From positions 372,001 to 436,000 of the forward strand of contig LNEU01000033.1 of the NCBI GenBank assembly GCA_001464355.1: DNA of 64,000 nt, in the 5' to 3' direction. The stretch is from Burkholderiales bacterium Ga0077544. GTDB lineage: Bacteria > Pseudomonadota > Gammaproteobacteria > Burkholderiales > Burkholderiaceae_D. Position numbers and translations under genes: made by a program. Below the pieces are notes generated by a model that saw nothing but the letters and a program-made list of their open reading frames with translations, did no database searches and was not told the DNA's origin. This document shows positions 8,036-18,028 of the stretch, in pieces; position 1 is the first letter of the stretch; each line of letters starts with the position of its first letter.

Positions 8036-9100
8036 TCAGTAAGTTTTAAATCTGATCGTGCCATCGACGGAAATTTCCCGCTTCAAGATTCCATCAAACC
8101 AAAGCTTGTGTAAATGCGCTAACGCTTCTCCCAACGCAAAACTCAACTGATGTGAATCCAGCTTGCGCACAAACATGATCGGCACGATGTCTGCTGCTGA
8201 TTGTGGTGTGACGCAGGCGTCCAGTACTTCTTGCAAGCGCGCGGCGTGGTGATCGACATATTGCTGTATGCGGGTGTGCAAACCGCGGAAGGGTTTGCCG
8301 TGTGATGGCAGTACTAGCGTGTCGTCTGGCAAATCCTTGTACTTCAATAGTGAATCGAGAAATTGCTGTACCGGATTTGATTCCGGTTCTATCGCAAAGA
8401 CCGAGACATTGGTCGAGATGCGCGGCAGGACCATGTCGCCGGAAATCAGTACATGCAATTCTTCGCAATACAGCGATGCATGTTCGGGCGCGTGGCCGTA
8501 GCCGGTGATGATGCACCATGTGTGTGCGCCTATGCGGATGTGTTGCGTGTCGTGTATGCGGGTGTAGGTGAGCGGCACGGCTGGCACCAGCGTCGGGTAG
8601 TAACTGCGGCGGCCTTCCAGTTCTTGCAGCATCTGCGGATCGGCGAGGCCGTGCAGTTTGAAGAAGGGGAACATCGCGGTGCCGTCCGCGCCCGGCAGGG
8701 CGGCCGACATCATGCGTGCAAATGCGTATTCGCCGGTGGTCATCCAAAGCGGCACTTGCCAGCGGCTGCAGATCCAGTCGGCGAGGCCGACGTGATCGGG
8801 ATGGCAGTGCGTGCAGATGACGCGTATGACGGGCAAGCCTTCGAGTTGCGTGGCGAAGATCTGTTCCCACGCGTCGCGCGTGGCATCGTTGGCGATGCCG
8901 CAGTCGATGATGGTCCAGCCTGTGACCGGGCCGTTGTCACTTTCAACAGTATCTTTTAGCAGCCAAAGATTGATGTGGTTGAGCGCAAATGGCAAGCCCA
9001 TGCGCAGCCACTTGACGCCGGGCGCGACCTCGAACGTGCTGCCTACGTCGGGCAAGGTGTCGTCAAAAGGGTAGTTCAGTTGGGCTTCCAGCAGATTCAT
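8036..9100 (-). CDS. MBL-fold metallo-hydrolase
   Basis: 354 residues. The metallo-beta-lactamase motif appears as CTHCHPDHVG (HxHxDH class), with further metal ligands in GYGHAPEH and ISGD, and a late VLPSHGKPF histidine. A C-terminal extension of about 90 residues (LQEVLDACVTPQSAADI) resembles the LACTB2-type winged-helix tail. These enzymes hydrolyse thioesters, phosphodiesters or lactones; the substrate is not deducible. ATG at 9100 is chosen over an upstream TTG at 9121. Confidence 0.87.
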   Translation of the reverse strand: MNLLEAQLNYPFDDTLPDVGSTFEVAPGVKWLRMGLPFALNHINLWLLKDTVESDNGPVTGWTIIDCGIANDATRDAWEQIFATQLEGLPVIRVICTHCHPDHVGLADWICSRWQVPLWMTTGEYAFARMMSAALPGADGTAMFPFFKLHGLADPQMLQELEGRRSYYPTLVPAVPLTYTRIHDTQHIRIGAHTWCIITGYGHAPEHASLYCEELHVLISGDMVLPRISTNVSVFAIEPESNPVQQFLDSLLKYKDLPDDTLVLPSHGKPFRGLHTRIQQYVDHHAARLQEVLDACVTPQSAADIVPIMFVRKLDSHQLSFALGEALAHLHKLWFDGILKREISVDGTIRFKTY

Positions 9101-9288
9101 CGAGGTCTCGCGGTGGGGCAATACGGTTCACATTCCAGTCGGGCGCGCCTACAATAGCTTCCTTGGCAGCGTTTGAACGCGTTGTATAGATGCAGCGTTG
9201 TTGTCGAACATTATTATCGAGCATCATTTTAAACGGTGCATTAGTGCTGCGCCCGAAGATTCCGTCGGGCAAGGCAGGCAAAGAAAGT

Positions 9289-9696
9289 ATGGCAAAAGCA
9301 CATCCCGCGGCGAGCGCCGCCTGCCCTTGCGGCAATCACGGCGGCAAAGACAGTTATGCGACTTGCTGCAAAGTTTTTCATGATGGCGCGGATGCGCCGA
9401 ACGCAGAAGCATTAATGCGCTCGCGTTATAGCGCCTATGTGTTGGGCTTGATGCATTATGTACATGCAACGTGGCACGCCACGACGCGTCCGCCCTTGAC
9501 CGATTTTGCGCATGATGCCGCGACCAAATGGCTGGGGCTGGAAGTGAAGAAGTTTGTATCTGGCGAAGCGGAAGCGACTGTGGAATTTGTCGCGCGCTCC
9601 AAAAGCGGCGGTCGCGCACAACGTCTGCATGAGGTCAGCCGTTTCGTCAAAGAAGACGGTCGCTGGTTTTACATCGATGGCGTGTTTCCCGAATAA
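9289..9696 (+). CDS. YchJ family protein (UPF0225)
   Basis: 135 residues. The N-terminal zinc-knuckle-like motif CPCGNHGGKDSYATCC resembles SEC-C motifs. The family hallmark EALMRSRYSAYVLG follows, and the C-terminal alpha+beta domain ends in RFVKEDGRWFYIDG. The function of YchJ proteins is not firmly established. ATG at 9289 is chosen because AAAGAAAG precedes it and homologues begin just before the cysteine motif. Confidence 0.88.
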   Translation: MAKAHPAASAACPCGNHGGKDSYATCCKVFHDGADAPNAEALMRSRYSAYVLGLMHYVHATWHATTRPPLTDFAHDAATKWLGLEVKKFVSGEAEATVEFVARSKSGGRAQRLHEVSRFVKEDGRWFYIDGVFPE

Positions 9697-9768
9697 ATTG
9701 CAACGCGCGTGCAGTGGCAGGCGCGCTGAAATAAACAATACGAAATAATAACGGCGAGGTTGGACGCA

Positions 9769-11115
9769 ATGCATCACACACCTGGCAAGCAAGACGATCT
9801 GGTCGCGCGCAGCCTGCGCAGCGTATGGCATCCGTGCACGCAGATGCAGCATCACGAAACGCTGCCGCTGATCCCTGTCAGTCACGGTCGTGGCGCATGG
9901 TTGTATGACGTCAACGGCCATCGTTATCTGGATGCGATCAGTTCATGGTGGGTCAATTTGTTCGGCCACGCCAATCCGCGCATCAATAGCGCGCTGAAGT
10001 CGCAACTCGATTTGCTGGAGCACGCGATGCTGGCCGGTTTTACACATGAGCCTGTGGTGCAATTGTCGGAACAGCTGGCCGCACGCACCGGCCATGTACT
10101 CGGACATTGTTTTTACGCATCGGACGGCGCATCGGCGGTTGAGATCGCGTTGAAGATGAGCTTCCACGCATGGCGCAACCATGGCAAAACTGCCAAGCGC
10201 GAATTCGTTTGCCTGAAGGGCAGTTATCACGGCGAAACCATAGGCGCGCTCGGTGTAACCGATGTCGCCATCTTCCGCGATGCTTACGATTCCTTGCTGC
10301 AGCATGCGCACGTCGTCACCAGTCCGGATGCGCGCGCCGCCAAGCCGGGTGAATCGGCAGCCGACGTCGCGCTTCGTGCGGCAAAAGATCTGGAAAAATT
10401 ATTGCAGGAGCGCGCACCGCACATCGCCGCCATCATCATCGAACCATTGGTGCAATGTGCAACCGGCATGGCGATGCATGATCCGGTTTATCTGCAGGAA
10501 GTGCGCTCGCTGTGCGACAAGTATCAGATCCACATGATCGCGGATGAGATTGCAGTCGGTTGCGGTCGCACTGGTACTTTCTTCGCGTGTGAACAAGCTG
10601 CGATCTGGCCTGATTTCTTGTGTTTGTCCAAAGGCATCAGCGGCGGTTATCTGCCTTTGTCCCTGGTGATGACGCGCGATGAAATTTATCAATCCTTTTA
10701 TGACGTTGATGTGAAGCGCGGCTTCTTGCATTCGCATTCCTACACCGGCAATGCGCTCGCATGCCGTGCCGCACTGGCGACGCTGGCAATCTTTGAAGAA
10801 GACGATGTCATCAACAGCAATCGCGCGCATGCCACGCATTTGACCAAGGCACTGGCACCGCTGGCGACGCATGAACAGGTCGCAAACTTCCGCCATCGCG
10901 GGATGATATGGGCCTTCGATGCGGTGATCGATAGTCCGCAAGCGGCAGCGAGTTTCTCGCAACGTTTTTTCTCGACTGCACTTGAGCATGAGCTGCTGTT
11001 GCGTCCTATCGGCAACACGGTGTATTTAATGCCACCTTATATTTTGAGCAGTGAAGAAATTGAAGGACTCGCCTCACGGGTGCAAACCGTTTTTGCAAAA
11101 GTGATGTCCGCATGA
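9769..11115 (+). CDS. bioA: Adenosylmethionine-8-amino-7-oxononanoate transaminase
   Basis: 448 residues, class III PLP aminotransferase fold. It converts KAPA to DAPA in biotin synthesis using SAM as amino donor. WHPCTQM near the N-terminus and [10 protein letters not shown] are BioA signatures. The PLP lysine is K288 in [15 protein letters not shown], and [12 protein letters not shown] is the cofactor Asp motif. ATG at 9769 follows GCGAGG; an in-frame TTG at 9760 is less likely. It is the first gene of bioAFDB, and its TGA overlaps the bioF ATG. Confidence 0.97.
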   Translation: MHHTPGKQDDLVARSLRSVWHPCTQMQHHETLPLIPVSHGRGAWLYDVNGHRYLDAISSWWVNLFGHANPRINSALKSQLDLLEHAMLAGFTHEPVVQLSEQLAARTGHVLGHCFYASDGASAVEIALKMSFHAWRNHGKTAKREFVCLKGSYHGETIGALGVTDVAIFRDAYDSLLQHAHVVTSPDARAAKPGESAADVALRAAKDLEKLLQERAPHIAAIIIEPLVQCATGMAMHDPVYLQEVRSLCDKYQIHMIADEIAVGCGRTGTFFACEQAAIWPDFLCLSKGISGGYLPLSLVMTRDEIYQSFYDVDVKRGFLHSHSYTGNALACRAALATLAIFEEDDVINSNRAHATHLTKALAPLATHEQVANFRHRGMIWAFDAVIDSPQAAASFSQRFFSTALEHELLLRPIGNTVYLMPPYILSSEEIEGLASRVQTVFAKVMSA

Positions 11116-12296
11116 GCAAGTTGATCGCGGCACTGGATGCGCAGCTTGCGCAAATTGATGCGCAAAGCCTGCGTCGTCGCCGTCGCATCACCGAATCGCC
11201 ATCCACGCCGCGCGTACAAGTCGATGGTCGCTCCATGCTGGCGTTTTGCAGCAATGATTATCTGGGTTTGGCAGCGTATCCAAAAATCATCACAGCCTTG
11301 CAGCAAGGTGCCGAACTCTACGGAGCAGGCAGCGGCGCATCGCATTTGATTAGTGGTCATTCACGTGCGCATGCAGAGCTGGAAGAGCGGCTCGCTGCAT
11401 TCGTCGCGCCACAAATCGACAATGCACGCGCGTTGTATTTTTGCACCGGCTATATGGCGAACCTGGCGATGCTGGGCGCGCTGGCCGGTAATGACGCCGA
11501 TCTATTTTCCGAATCGCTGAATCACGCATCGCTGATTGATGGCGCACGCTTGTCGCGTGCGAACGTGCAGGTTTATCCGCACGGCGATATCGAAAAATTA
11601 TCTGCGCTGCTCGCTGCCAGTACTGCTGCGAAAAAAATGGTGGTGACCGACAGCGTGTTCAGCATGGATGGCGATCTGGCCGATCTGCCGCGCTTGCTGG
11701 CCTTGTGCGAACAGCACGATGCGTGGCTGGTGGTCGATGATGCGCATGGCTTTGGTGTACTCGGTGCGCACGGTCGCGGCGTGCTGGAACATTTCAATCT
11801 GCGTTCACCGAATCTGGTTTACATGGGCACGCTTGGTAAAGCAGCTGGCGTAGCCGGTGCTTTTGTCGCTGCGCATGCAAGCGTGATCGAATGGATGGTG
11901 CAACGCGCGCGTCCGTATATTTATACAACTGCTGCGCCACCTGCTGTCGCACATGCCTTGCTGACCAGCCTGGATATCATCGAAGGGGCGGAAGGCACGG
12001 AACGCAGGGCGCAATTGCAAAGTTTGATCGCGCTATGGCAACAAACTTTGAAGTTGAATAAATGGCAGGCGATGGAATCCAGTACGGCAATTCAACCCGT
12101 CGTGATTGGCGCGAATGATGTAGCGATGCAAGTCGCAGCAAATTTATACGAGCGCGGCATCTGGGTGCCGGCGATCCGACCGCCGACGGTGCCGGTTGGT
12201 ACCGCGCGTTTGCGCGTGACCTTGTCGGCCGCGCATACGGCTGATGATGTCGCGCAACTTGTCAATGTGCTGCAGCAATTAGAAAAGGAAACATGA
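11112..12296 (+). CDS. bioF: 8-amino-7-oxononanoate synthase
   Basis: 394 residues, an alpha-oxoamine synthase of PLP fold type I. It condenses pimeloyl-ACP/CoA with alanine to give KAPA. Visible motifs are [35 protein letters not shown], and the PLP lysine K243 in [11 protein letters not shown]. The start overlaps the bioA stop (ATGA), so translation is probably coupled. bioD starts one base after its stop. Confidence 0.97.
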   Translation: MSKLIAALDAQLAQIDAQSLRRRRRITESPSTPRVQVDGRSMLAFCSNDYLGLAAYPKIITALQQGAELYGAGSGASHLISGHSRAHAELEERLAAFVAPQIDNARALYFCTGYMANLAMLGALAGNDADLFSESLNHASLIDGARLSRANVQVYPHGDIEKLSALLAASTAAKKMVVTDSVFSMDGDLADLPRLLALCEQHDAWLVVDDAHGFGVLGAHGRGVLEHFNLRSPNLVYMGTLGKAAGVAGAFVAAHASVIEWMVQRARPYIYTTAAPPAVAHALLTSLDIIEGAEGTERRAQLQSLIALWQQTLKLNKWQAMESSTAIQPVVIGANDVAMQVAANLYERGIWVPAIRPPTVPVGTARLRVTLSAAHTADDVAQLVNVLQQLEKET

Positions 12297-12297
12297 C

Positions 12298-13032
12298 GTG
12301 ACGGCATCTTTCAGTTGTTTCGTAACCGGCACCGATACCGAAATCGGCAAGACGCTGATTTCGACCGCGATCCTGCATGCGCTGGTGCAAACCGGAGTGC
12401 GGGCTGCGGCCATCAAATCGGTAGCGGCAGGTGCACATCCGATTCAGACAGCCGATGGCGAGGTCTGGCACAATGACGACGCTGACGCTTTGGCGCAGGC
12501 TGCAAATGTGGTTTTGCCAAGAAATTTGGCGGTTCCATACATGTTTAAAGCTGCCGCTGCGCCGCACGTTGCAGCGAAGTTGGAGAATGTTGAAATAGAT
12601 ATCGCGCATATTCGCAGCTGTTATGCACAAGTTGTGGAAATGGCAGATGCGGTAGTGGTCGAAGGCGTAGGTGGATTCCGTGTACCTCTGACCAACGATA
12701 CTGATACTGCAGATTTGGCCCAACAACTTGCTTTGCCGGTCATAATGGTGGTCGGGCTGCGGCTCGGTTGCCTGAATCACGCTTTATTGACCGCCGATGC
12801 GATAGCCGCACGCGGTCTGAAACTGGTTGGTTGGGTCGCTAATACCGTCGATGCTGGCATGGCATATGCTGGGGATAATGTGGAAGCATTGTCGGCCCGT
12901 TTGTCTGCACCGTTGCTGGGTTGTGTGCCGCGTCTGTCTGTTGATGATGATCAGCAACATGCGCCCTTGCCTGCTGCAGCGGCTGCTTTTCTGGATTTTT
13001 CGTGTTTGCCTGGCTGGCCCAAGTCGGCCTGA
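12298..13032 (+). CDS. bioD: Dethiobiotin synthetase
   Basis: 244 residues. It closes the ureido ring of dethiobiotin from DAPA, CO2 and ATP. The P-loop GTDTEIGKT is at residues 11-19, with KSVAAG (substrate-binding Lys) and VEGVGGFRVPL further on. GTG at 12298 is chosen: it is one base after the bioF stop, has AAAGGAA upstream, and leaves the P-loop at the usual distance from the N-terminus. Confidence 0.95.
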   Translation: MTASFSCFVTGTDTEIGKTLISTAILHALVQTGVRAAAIKSVAAGAHPIQTADGEVWHNDDADALAQAANVVLPRNLAVPYMFKAAAAPHVAAKLENVEIDIAHIRSCYAQVVEMADAVVVEGVGGFRVPLTNDTDTADLAQQLALPVIMVVGLRLGCLNHALLTADAIAARGLKLVGWVANTVDAGMAYAGDNVEALSARLSAPLLGCVPRLSVDDDQQHAPLPAAAAAFLDFSCLPGWPKSA

Positions 13033-13068
13033 CAAACGCTAGTTTGAATTTTAGTCAGGAGTTTTTCT

Positions 13069-14100
13069 ATGTCGTCGCAACCATCGTCGCAAGCAGTAAC
13101 CTTCCAGGCGCCAGTCGCTCCTATCGTCCCGACCGCATGGCCGGTGGATGAAGTGCTCGCCTTGTTCAACCTGCCATTCAATGAATTGCTGTTCCGTGCG
13201 CAAACCGTGCACCGCGAACACTTCGATCCATCGGAAGTGGAATTGGCAACCTTGCTGTCGATCAAAACCGGCGGTTGCCCGGAAGATTGCGGCTACTGCC
13301 CGCAAGCTGCACGTTACGATACTGGCGTGACTGCACAAAAGATTCTGCCTTTGGAAGAAGTACTGGCCGCTGCACGCGAAGCAAAATCGCATGGCGCAAC
13401 GCGCTTCTGCATGGGGGCTGCATGGCGCGAACCAAAAGATCGCGATCTGGAAAAAGTCGAAGAAATGGTCCGCGAAGTGAAAGCAATGGGTATGGAAACC
13501 TGCGCGACACTCGGTATGCTGGGCGAAGGCCAGGCTGAAAAACTGAAAAACGCCGGTCTCGATTACTACAATCACAATCTCGATACCGCACCTGAATTTT
13601 ATTCAAACGTGATCTCGACCCGCGATTATCAAAACCGCATCGACACACTCGGTCGCGTGCGCGGCGCCGGCATCAAGGTTTGCTGTGGCGGTATCGTCGG
13701 CATGGGCGAATCGCGTTTGCAACGCGCCGGCCTGATCGCGCAATTGTGCAATATGGATCCGTACCCTGAATCGGTACCGGTCAATAATTTGGTACAGGTC
13801 GAAGGCACACCTTTGCATGGCACCGATCCTATCGATCCTTTGGAATTCGTTCGTACTGTCGCTGTAGCGCGCATCACGATGCCGAAAGCACGCGTGCGTT
13901 TGTCTGCAGGTCGTCGCGAAATGGGCGAAGCGATACAAGCGCTGTGCTTCGTTGCTGGTGCAAATTCGATTTTCTACGGAGACAAATTGCTGACGACTGG
14001 CAATCCTGAAGCAGTAGCTGATCAAGAGTTGCTGGAAAAACTCGGCATGCACACACGCAGCACCGCGATCGATGCGCGTTGCGATGTGACGCCTCAGTAA
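13069..14100 (+). CDS. bioB: Biotin synthase
   Basis: 343 residues, a radical SAM enzyme that inserts sulfur into dethiobiotin. The [4Fe-4S] cysteines C70, C74 and C77 are in [12 protein letters not shown]. Further family motifs are CATLGML, YNHNLDT (the [2Fe-2S] environment) and RLSAGR, which holds the Arg ligand. TCAGGAG precedes the ATG. It is last in bioAFDB and is followed by a strong intrinsic terminator. Confidence 0.98.
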   Translation: MSSQPSSQAVTFQAPVAPIVPTAWPVDEVLALFNLPFNELLFRAQTVHREHFDPSEVELATLLSIKTGGCPEDCGYCPQAARYDTGVTAQKILPLEEVLAAAREAKSHGATRFCMGAAWREPKDRDLEKVEEMVREVKAMGMETCATLGMLGEGQAEKLKNAGLDYYNHNLDTAPEFYSNVISTRDYQNRIDTLGRVRGAGIKVCCGGIVGMGESRLQRAGLIAQLCNMDPYPESVPVNNLVQVEGTPLHGTDPIDPLEFVRTVAVARITMPKARVRLSAGRREMGEAIQALCFVAGANSIFYGDKLLTTGNPEAVADQELLEKLGMHTRSTAIDARCDVTPQ

Positions 14101-14120
14101 TTAGAATTTGTACTGTAGAG

Positions 14121-14152
14121 ACGGCCGGTTGAATCTTCGACCGGCCGTTTTT
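14121..14152 (+). terminator. Intrinsic terminator of the bio operon
   Basis: Perfect 9-bp stem ACGGCCGGT (14121-14129) / ACCGGCCGT (14140-14148) followed by a T-run, 20 bases after the bioB stop. Confidence 0.9.
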
Positions 14153-14257
14153 CCATCTGAAACAAATTTTTCCTTGCAGTAAATTCTTGTATTAAATTTT
14201 TGCAGTAGAACTTGCCGCCAATTTCGTTTTGAATTCTGTTTTATCGAGGTCACTCAA

Positions 14258-15196
14258 TTGATTTCTTCCAGCCTGCCACCATCCGTCAAGATCATAGAAG
14301 TCGGCCCGCGTGACGGTTTGCAGAATGAACAGCAAACCATCAGCGCCGACGTCAAGATCGAACTTGTGAATCGCCTGTCGCAAGCCGGTTTCGTCAATAT
14401 CGAAGCTGCGTCCTTCGTGTCGCCGAAATGGGTGCCGCAAATGGCGACGTCGAGTGAAGTAATGGCGGGAATTACGCGCCGGCCCGGTACGCTGTACTCG
14501 GCCTTGGTACCGAACATGAAAGGCTTTGAAGCAGCATTGGCGGCTGGTGTCGATGAAGTCGTGATCTTCGCCGCCGCATCAGAAGCGTTCTCACAAAAGA
14601 ATATCAATTGTTCGATTGCAGAATCGGTAGAGCGCTTCCGTGAGGTGGCGAGTGCCGCGAAGGAAAACAATCTACGTTTGCGCGGCGCACTGAGCTGCGC
14701 CTTTGCTTGTCCGTATCAAGGTGATGTTTCGACTGATAGTGTGGCGAGCGTCGTGCAGCAATTGCGCGATCTCGGTTGCGATGAAATCGATATCGCCGAC
14801 ACGATAGGTGTGGCAACTCCACGCCATGTACAAACCGTGATGCAACGTGCAGCGCAAGAATTTCCGATTGCGGGTTTGTCTGGGCACTTCCACGATACCT
14901 ATGGTCAGGCGTTGGCGAATATTTACGCCAGCCTGGAAGTCGGCATCACGATTTATCATGCGTCGGTCGCAGGTCTGGGTGGTTGTCCTTATGCCAAAGG
15001 TGCGACTGGCAATGTGGCGACGGAAGACGTGTTGTACATGATGCGTGGTCTAGGCATCGAAACGGGTATCGATTTTGATAAGGTGGTCGATGCCGGACAA
15101 TTCATTTCTGAAAAACTCGGTCGCAAGGCAGTCAGTCGTGCGGGCAATGCGATTGCTGCAAAACGGCAAGGAGCTTCTGCCGTGCAATGTGGATGA
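14258..15196 (+). CDS. mvaB: Hydroxymethylglutaryl-CoA lyase
   Basis: 312 residues, a DRE-TIM metallolyase. It cleaves HMG-CoA to acetyl-CoA and acetoacetate, the last step of leucine degradation. The DRE-type motif is EVGPRDGLQNE. The metal-binding HFHDTYGQALAN and the active-site cysteine loop GLGGCPYAKGATGN are present. TTG at 14258 is the likely start: GAGG lies about 10 bases upstream and no ATG or GTG fits before the first strand. No other leucine-degradation genes are adjacent. Confidence 0.93.
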   Translation: MISSSLPPSVKIIEVGPRDGLQNEQQTISADVKIELVNRLSQAGFVNIEAASFVSPKWVPQMATSSEVMAGITRRPGTLYSALVPNMKGFEAALAAGVDEVVIFAAASEAFSQKNINCSIAESVERFREVASAAKENNLRLRGALSCAFACPYQGDVSTDSVASVVQQLRDLGCDEIDIADTIGVATPRHVQTVMQRAAQEFPIAGLSGHFHDTYGQALANIYASLEVGITIYHASVAGLGGCPYAKGATGNVATEDVLYMMRGLGIETGIDFDKVVDAGQFISEKLGRKAVSRAGNAIAAKRQGASAVQCG

Positions 15197-15230
15197 ATAG
15201 CGTGCGAGATTGACGTTCTGACTCAGGTAT

Positions 15231-15268
15231 AAAAACGGGGTGCAGCTTTTACGCTGCACCCCGTTTTT
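15231..15268. terminator. Bidirectional terminator, mvaB / dctM
   Basis: Perfect 16-bp inverted repeat AAAAACGGGGTGCAGC / GCTGCACCCCGTTTTT with loop TTTTAC, between convergent genes. Confidence 0.95.
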
Positions 15269-15297
15269 TAATGCGCTTTCTTTTCCTCTGATCTTAT

Positions 15298-17295
15298 CTA
15301 CTTGTACAGAACAGTCGGCAACCACATGCCGATCGCGGGGAAGGTGTAGAGAAGAATCAGGGCAATAATCTGCAGTCCCATGAACGGTAGCATCCCGAGG
15401 AAAATCTGATTCAGCGTGACGTGTGCTGGCGCCACGCCTTTCAGATAAAACGCAGACATCGCAACCGGCGGTGACAGGAAGGCAGTTTGTAGATTCATTG
15501 CAACGAGCAATCCAAAAAAGAGCGGATCGACGTTGAAGTGAGGCAGCAATGGAATGAAAATCGGCATGAAGATTACGATGATTTCTGTCCATTCCAGCGG
15601 CCAGCCGAGCAGGAAGATAATCACTTGCGCGAGGATCATGAACTGCAAGGGTGTCATGTCCATTGACAGCACCCAGTCATTGATGATTTCCTGACCGCCC
15701 AGCAAAGCAAACGATGCCGAGAATATGCTTGATCCGACAAACAGCCAGCACACCATCGCGCTGGTCTTGGTCGCCAGATAGGCAGATTCCCTGAGCATGC
15801 CGAAGTTGAAGCGCCTGTAGGCTGCGGCCAGAAAAATACCGCCAAATGCGCCCATCGCCGCTGCTTCAGTTGGCGTTGCCAGCCCGAACACGATACTGCC
15901 AAGTACCGCAAGGATCATGAACGCCAGAGGGAACAGTGAGCCCAGCAGCATCTTGAAAATCTCCAGCCGTGCAAAAGTAAAGTACGCGTAGAAGAGAATC
16001 AGCAGAGCCAGACCAACGCCGAATGTAATCCAGAAATTTTGCGGCGCTGCTTTTCTTTCCATTGGGGCAGCTTCGGTAGCGGCTGGCGTTGCCATCGGGG
16101 TGGCTTCTTGTGCCGCTACCGGGGCTGATGGTGCAGCTTCTGGCAATGGCTCGGCAAGTGCGCCTTCTACTGGCGGTTCGGCAAGCGCTCCTTCCACCGG
16201 GGGTTCAGCAAGTCCCCCTTCCATCGATGGTTCAGGGGGCGATTCTTCAGCTGGAGGCTCACCAAAGCCGCCATTCGATAAAAATTCGTCACCGCTAATC
16301 GGTGCGCCGAAGCCCATCTCTGCCAGTTCCGTTTTTGCTGCATCAGGCGCGGTGACCATCCGATAGCTCAAGCCCATGACCAGTGCAAAAGCCAGTGCCG
16401 GCAACAAGGCGATGAACAGTTGCAACAGCAATGTCGTAACCGGTACATCCGCTGCGCGCTTGCCCTTTAATGCACCCAGCAAACCGGGCACAGCCCTGTT
16501 GCTGATGTTGGTGGAGATATGTGCGGCAAAAACCGGCAGGTCCACGTGGCGGTCTGCTGCAGACAAAGGAGGCGCCATGCTGGGTCTGAGCTTGGCCAGA
16601 ATGATCACATAGCCTATGTACATCGTCGCCAGCATGACCCCTGGGAAAAATGCACCTGCGTAAAGCTGAACCACCGATACGCCCGCAGTAGCACCATACA
16701 CAATCAATAGCACTGAAGGCGGAATCAGGATACCCAGACAGCCGCCAGCCGTGATTGCGCCAGCCGACAACTGAGTGCTGTAACCAGCCTTCAACATGGC
16801 AGGCAAGGCCAGCAGGCCCATCAAGGTAACTACCGCCCCGACAATACCGGTTGCTGTTGCAAATACTGCGCAGGTAATGATGGTGGCAACAGCAAGCGAA
16901 CCAGGTACCCGCGCCATCGCAATATGCAGACTTTTGAACAGCTTCTCGATCAGATTGGCGCGTTCAACCAGATAGCCCATGAAAATGAACAGCGGAATCG
17001 AGATCAATACATCGTTGGCCATTACCGAATAGGCGCGTTGTACCATCAAGTCCAGCGTTTGCTGCGTTGCCAGACTGGGGTCTCGCGTATAAAACGCGTA
17101 CCAGGCAAACATCACGCCCATACCCATCAACGTGAACGCCGTCGGGAACCCAAGCATGATTGCTACCACCACGAGTGCCAGCATCAGCAGGCCCACATGG
17201 CCGTTTGTCATGTTTTCCGGCGATGGCATCAGGATGGCGAGTCCAACCACAATTGCCGCCAGAATGGAGAGTCCAAACCATACTTCTTTTCTCAT
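15298..17295 (-). CDS. dctM: TRAP transporter large permease with an extra linker
   Basis: 665 residues, against about 430 for a plain DctM. The DctM family fold is clear in two halves: residues about 1-235 (LMLALVVVAIMLGFPTAF; IPLFIFMGYLVERA; ITAGGCLGILIPPSV) and about 420-665 (GLATPTEAAAMGAFG; FLLGWPLEWTEIIVIFMPIF). Between them, residues 236-420 contain an added hydrophobic segment (about 287-310) and a Pro/Glu/Ala-rich low-complexity region (about 330-418) with three 9-residue repeats of LAEPPVEGA type at 362-388. The protein moves an organic acid with Na+ together with DctQ and DctP. Its start overlaps the dctQ stop by 4 bases. Confidence 0.92.
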   Translation of the reverse strand: MRKEVWFGLSILAAIVVGLAILMPSPENMTNGHVGLLMLALVVVAIMLGFPTAFTLMGMGVMFAWYAFYTRDPSLATQQTLDLMVQRAYSVMANDVLISIPLFIFMGYLVERANLIEKLFKSLHIAMARVPGSLAVATIITCAVFATATGIVGAVVTLMGLLALPAMLKAGYSTQLSAGAITAGGCLGILIPPSVLLIVYGATAGVSVVQLYAGAFFPGVMLATMYIGYVIILAKLRPSMAPPLSAADRHVDLPVFAAHISTNISNRAVPGLLGALKGKRAADVPVTTLLLQLFIALLPALAFALVMGLSYRMVTAPDAAKTELAEMGFGAPISGDEFLSNGGFGEPPAEESPPEPSMEGGLAEPPVEGALAEPPVEGALAEPLPEAAPSAPVAAQEATPMATPAATEAAPMERKAAPQNFWITFGVGLALLILFYAYFTFARLEIFKMLLGSLFPLAFMILAVLGSIVFGLATPTEAAAMGAFGGIFLAAAYRRFNFGMLRESAYLATKTSAMVCWLFVGSSIFSASFALLGGQEIINDWVLSMDMTPLQFMILAQVIIFLLGWPLEWTEIIVIFMPIFIPLLPHFNVDPLFFGLLVAMNLQTAFLSPPVAMSAFYLKGVAPAHVTLNQIFLGMLPFMGLQIIALILLYTFPAIGMWLPTVLYK
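16132..16212 (-). repeat. Three 27-bp tandem repeats within dctM
   Basis: Imperfect 27-base units encoding LAEPPVEGA, LAEPPVEGA and LAEPLPEAA in the linker of the large permease. More degenerate related sequence flanks them. Confidence 0.75.
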
Positions 17296-17918
17296 CGAGG
17301 GCTCCCGGATTGTTTGACCACTAGTTGATCCACTTCTGCGATATCACTATCCTGAACGTGCACCATCGCTTTCAGCTTGTCGACGTCCACTTCTTCCACA
17401 TCCTTCACGCGTGCCGGCCATTCACCTTCGCGCAAACAGACGATGCAGCGGACGATTTCCACCACGCCTTGCAGTAGCAACAGTGCGCCCGAGATAGGGA
17501 TCACCATCTTGAACGGATATAGCGGTGGGCCGTTGGCGGTCAGTGTCGAATGCTCATTGATTGCCAGCGATTCTGCCGCATAGGTGTAACCGGCCCACAC
17601 GAGCGCGATGACGCCAGGAATAAAGAAAACAAAGTAAAGAACAAGATCCAGCCCGGCTTGCAGTCGAGGCGGAAAAAATCCGTACAGTACATCGCCGCGT
17701 ACGTGACCGTTCTTGGCTAGCGTATAAGCGCCTGCCATCATGAAGGCAGTGCCGTACATCATGATCATCAAATCGAATGACCAGGGATTGGGTTGGTTGA
17801 GTACGTAACGTGAGAAGACTTCCCACGAAATGAGCAAGGTCAACGCTACGATAAGCCAGGAAAATGCCTGTCCTACCCAGCTACTCACCTTGTCGATGAA
17901 AAGCAGAAGATTTTGCAT
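17292..17918 (-). CDS. dctQ: TRAP transporter small permease
   Basis: 208 residues with four predicted membrane helices (for example FSWLIVALTLLISWEVFSRY and LVLYFVFFIPGVIALVWAG). The ELS-VFxRY-type first helix and NPWSFDLM segment are typical of DctQ. A longer C-terminal cytoplasmic tail (VKDVEEVDVDKLKAMVHV) is acidic. It forms the membrane complex with DctM, and its stop overlaps the dctM start (ATGA). GGAGGT precedes the ATG. Confidence 0.92.
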   Translation of the reverse strand: MQNLLLFIDKVSSWVGQAFSWLIVALTLLISWEVFSRYVLNQPNPWSFDLMIMMYGTAFMMAGAYTLAKNGHVRGDVLYGFFPPRLQAGLDLVLYFVFFIPGVIALVWAGYTYAAESLAINEHSTLTANGPPLYPFKMVIPISGALLLLQGVVEIVRCIVCLREGEWPARVKDVEEVDVDKLKAMVHVQDSDIAEVDQLVVKQSGSPR

Positions 17919-17981
17919 GACGACCTCCGATAGAAAGACAAATGACGTTGGTCGCTTCGCGACGCCAGTCAGCGTTCATAA

Positions 17982-18010
17982 AATCCCATCCAGTTGAACT
18001 GGATGGGATT
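17982..18010 (-). terminator. Hairpin between dctP and dctQ
   Basis: Long inverted repeat: AATCCCATCCAGTT and AACTGGATGGGATT separated by one base. Read on the minus strand it is followed by TTTATG. It lies about 20 bases after the dctP stop and may partly terminate transcription or protect the dctP message. Confidence 0.65.
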
Positions 18011-18028
18011 GTGTCGAACGTCGATGCG

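Noticed and set aside
16089-16366. Gly/Ser/Ala repeat proteins on the plus strand
   Set aside because: They are the reverse reading of the dctM linker repeats; the minus-strand frame has the transporter domains on both sides.
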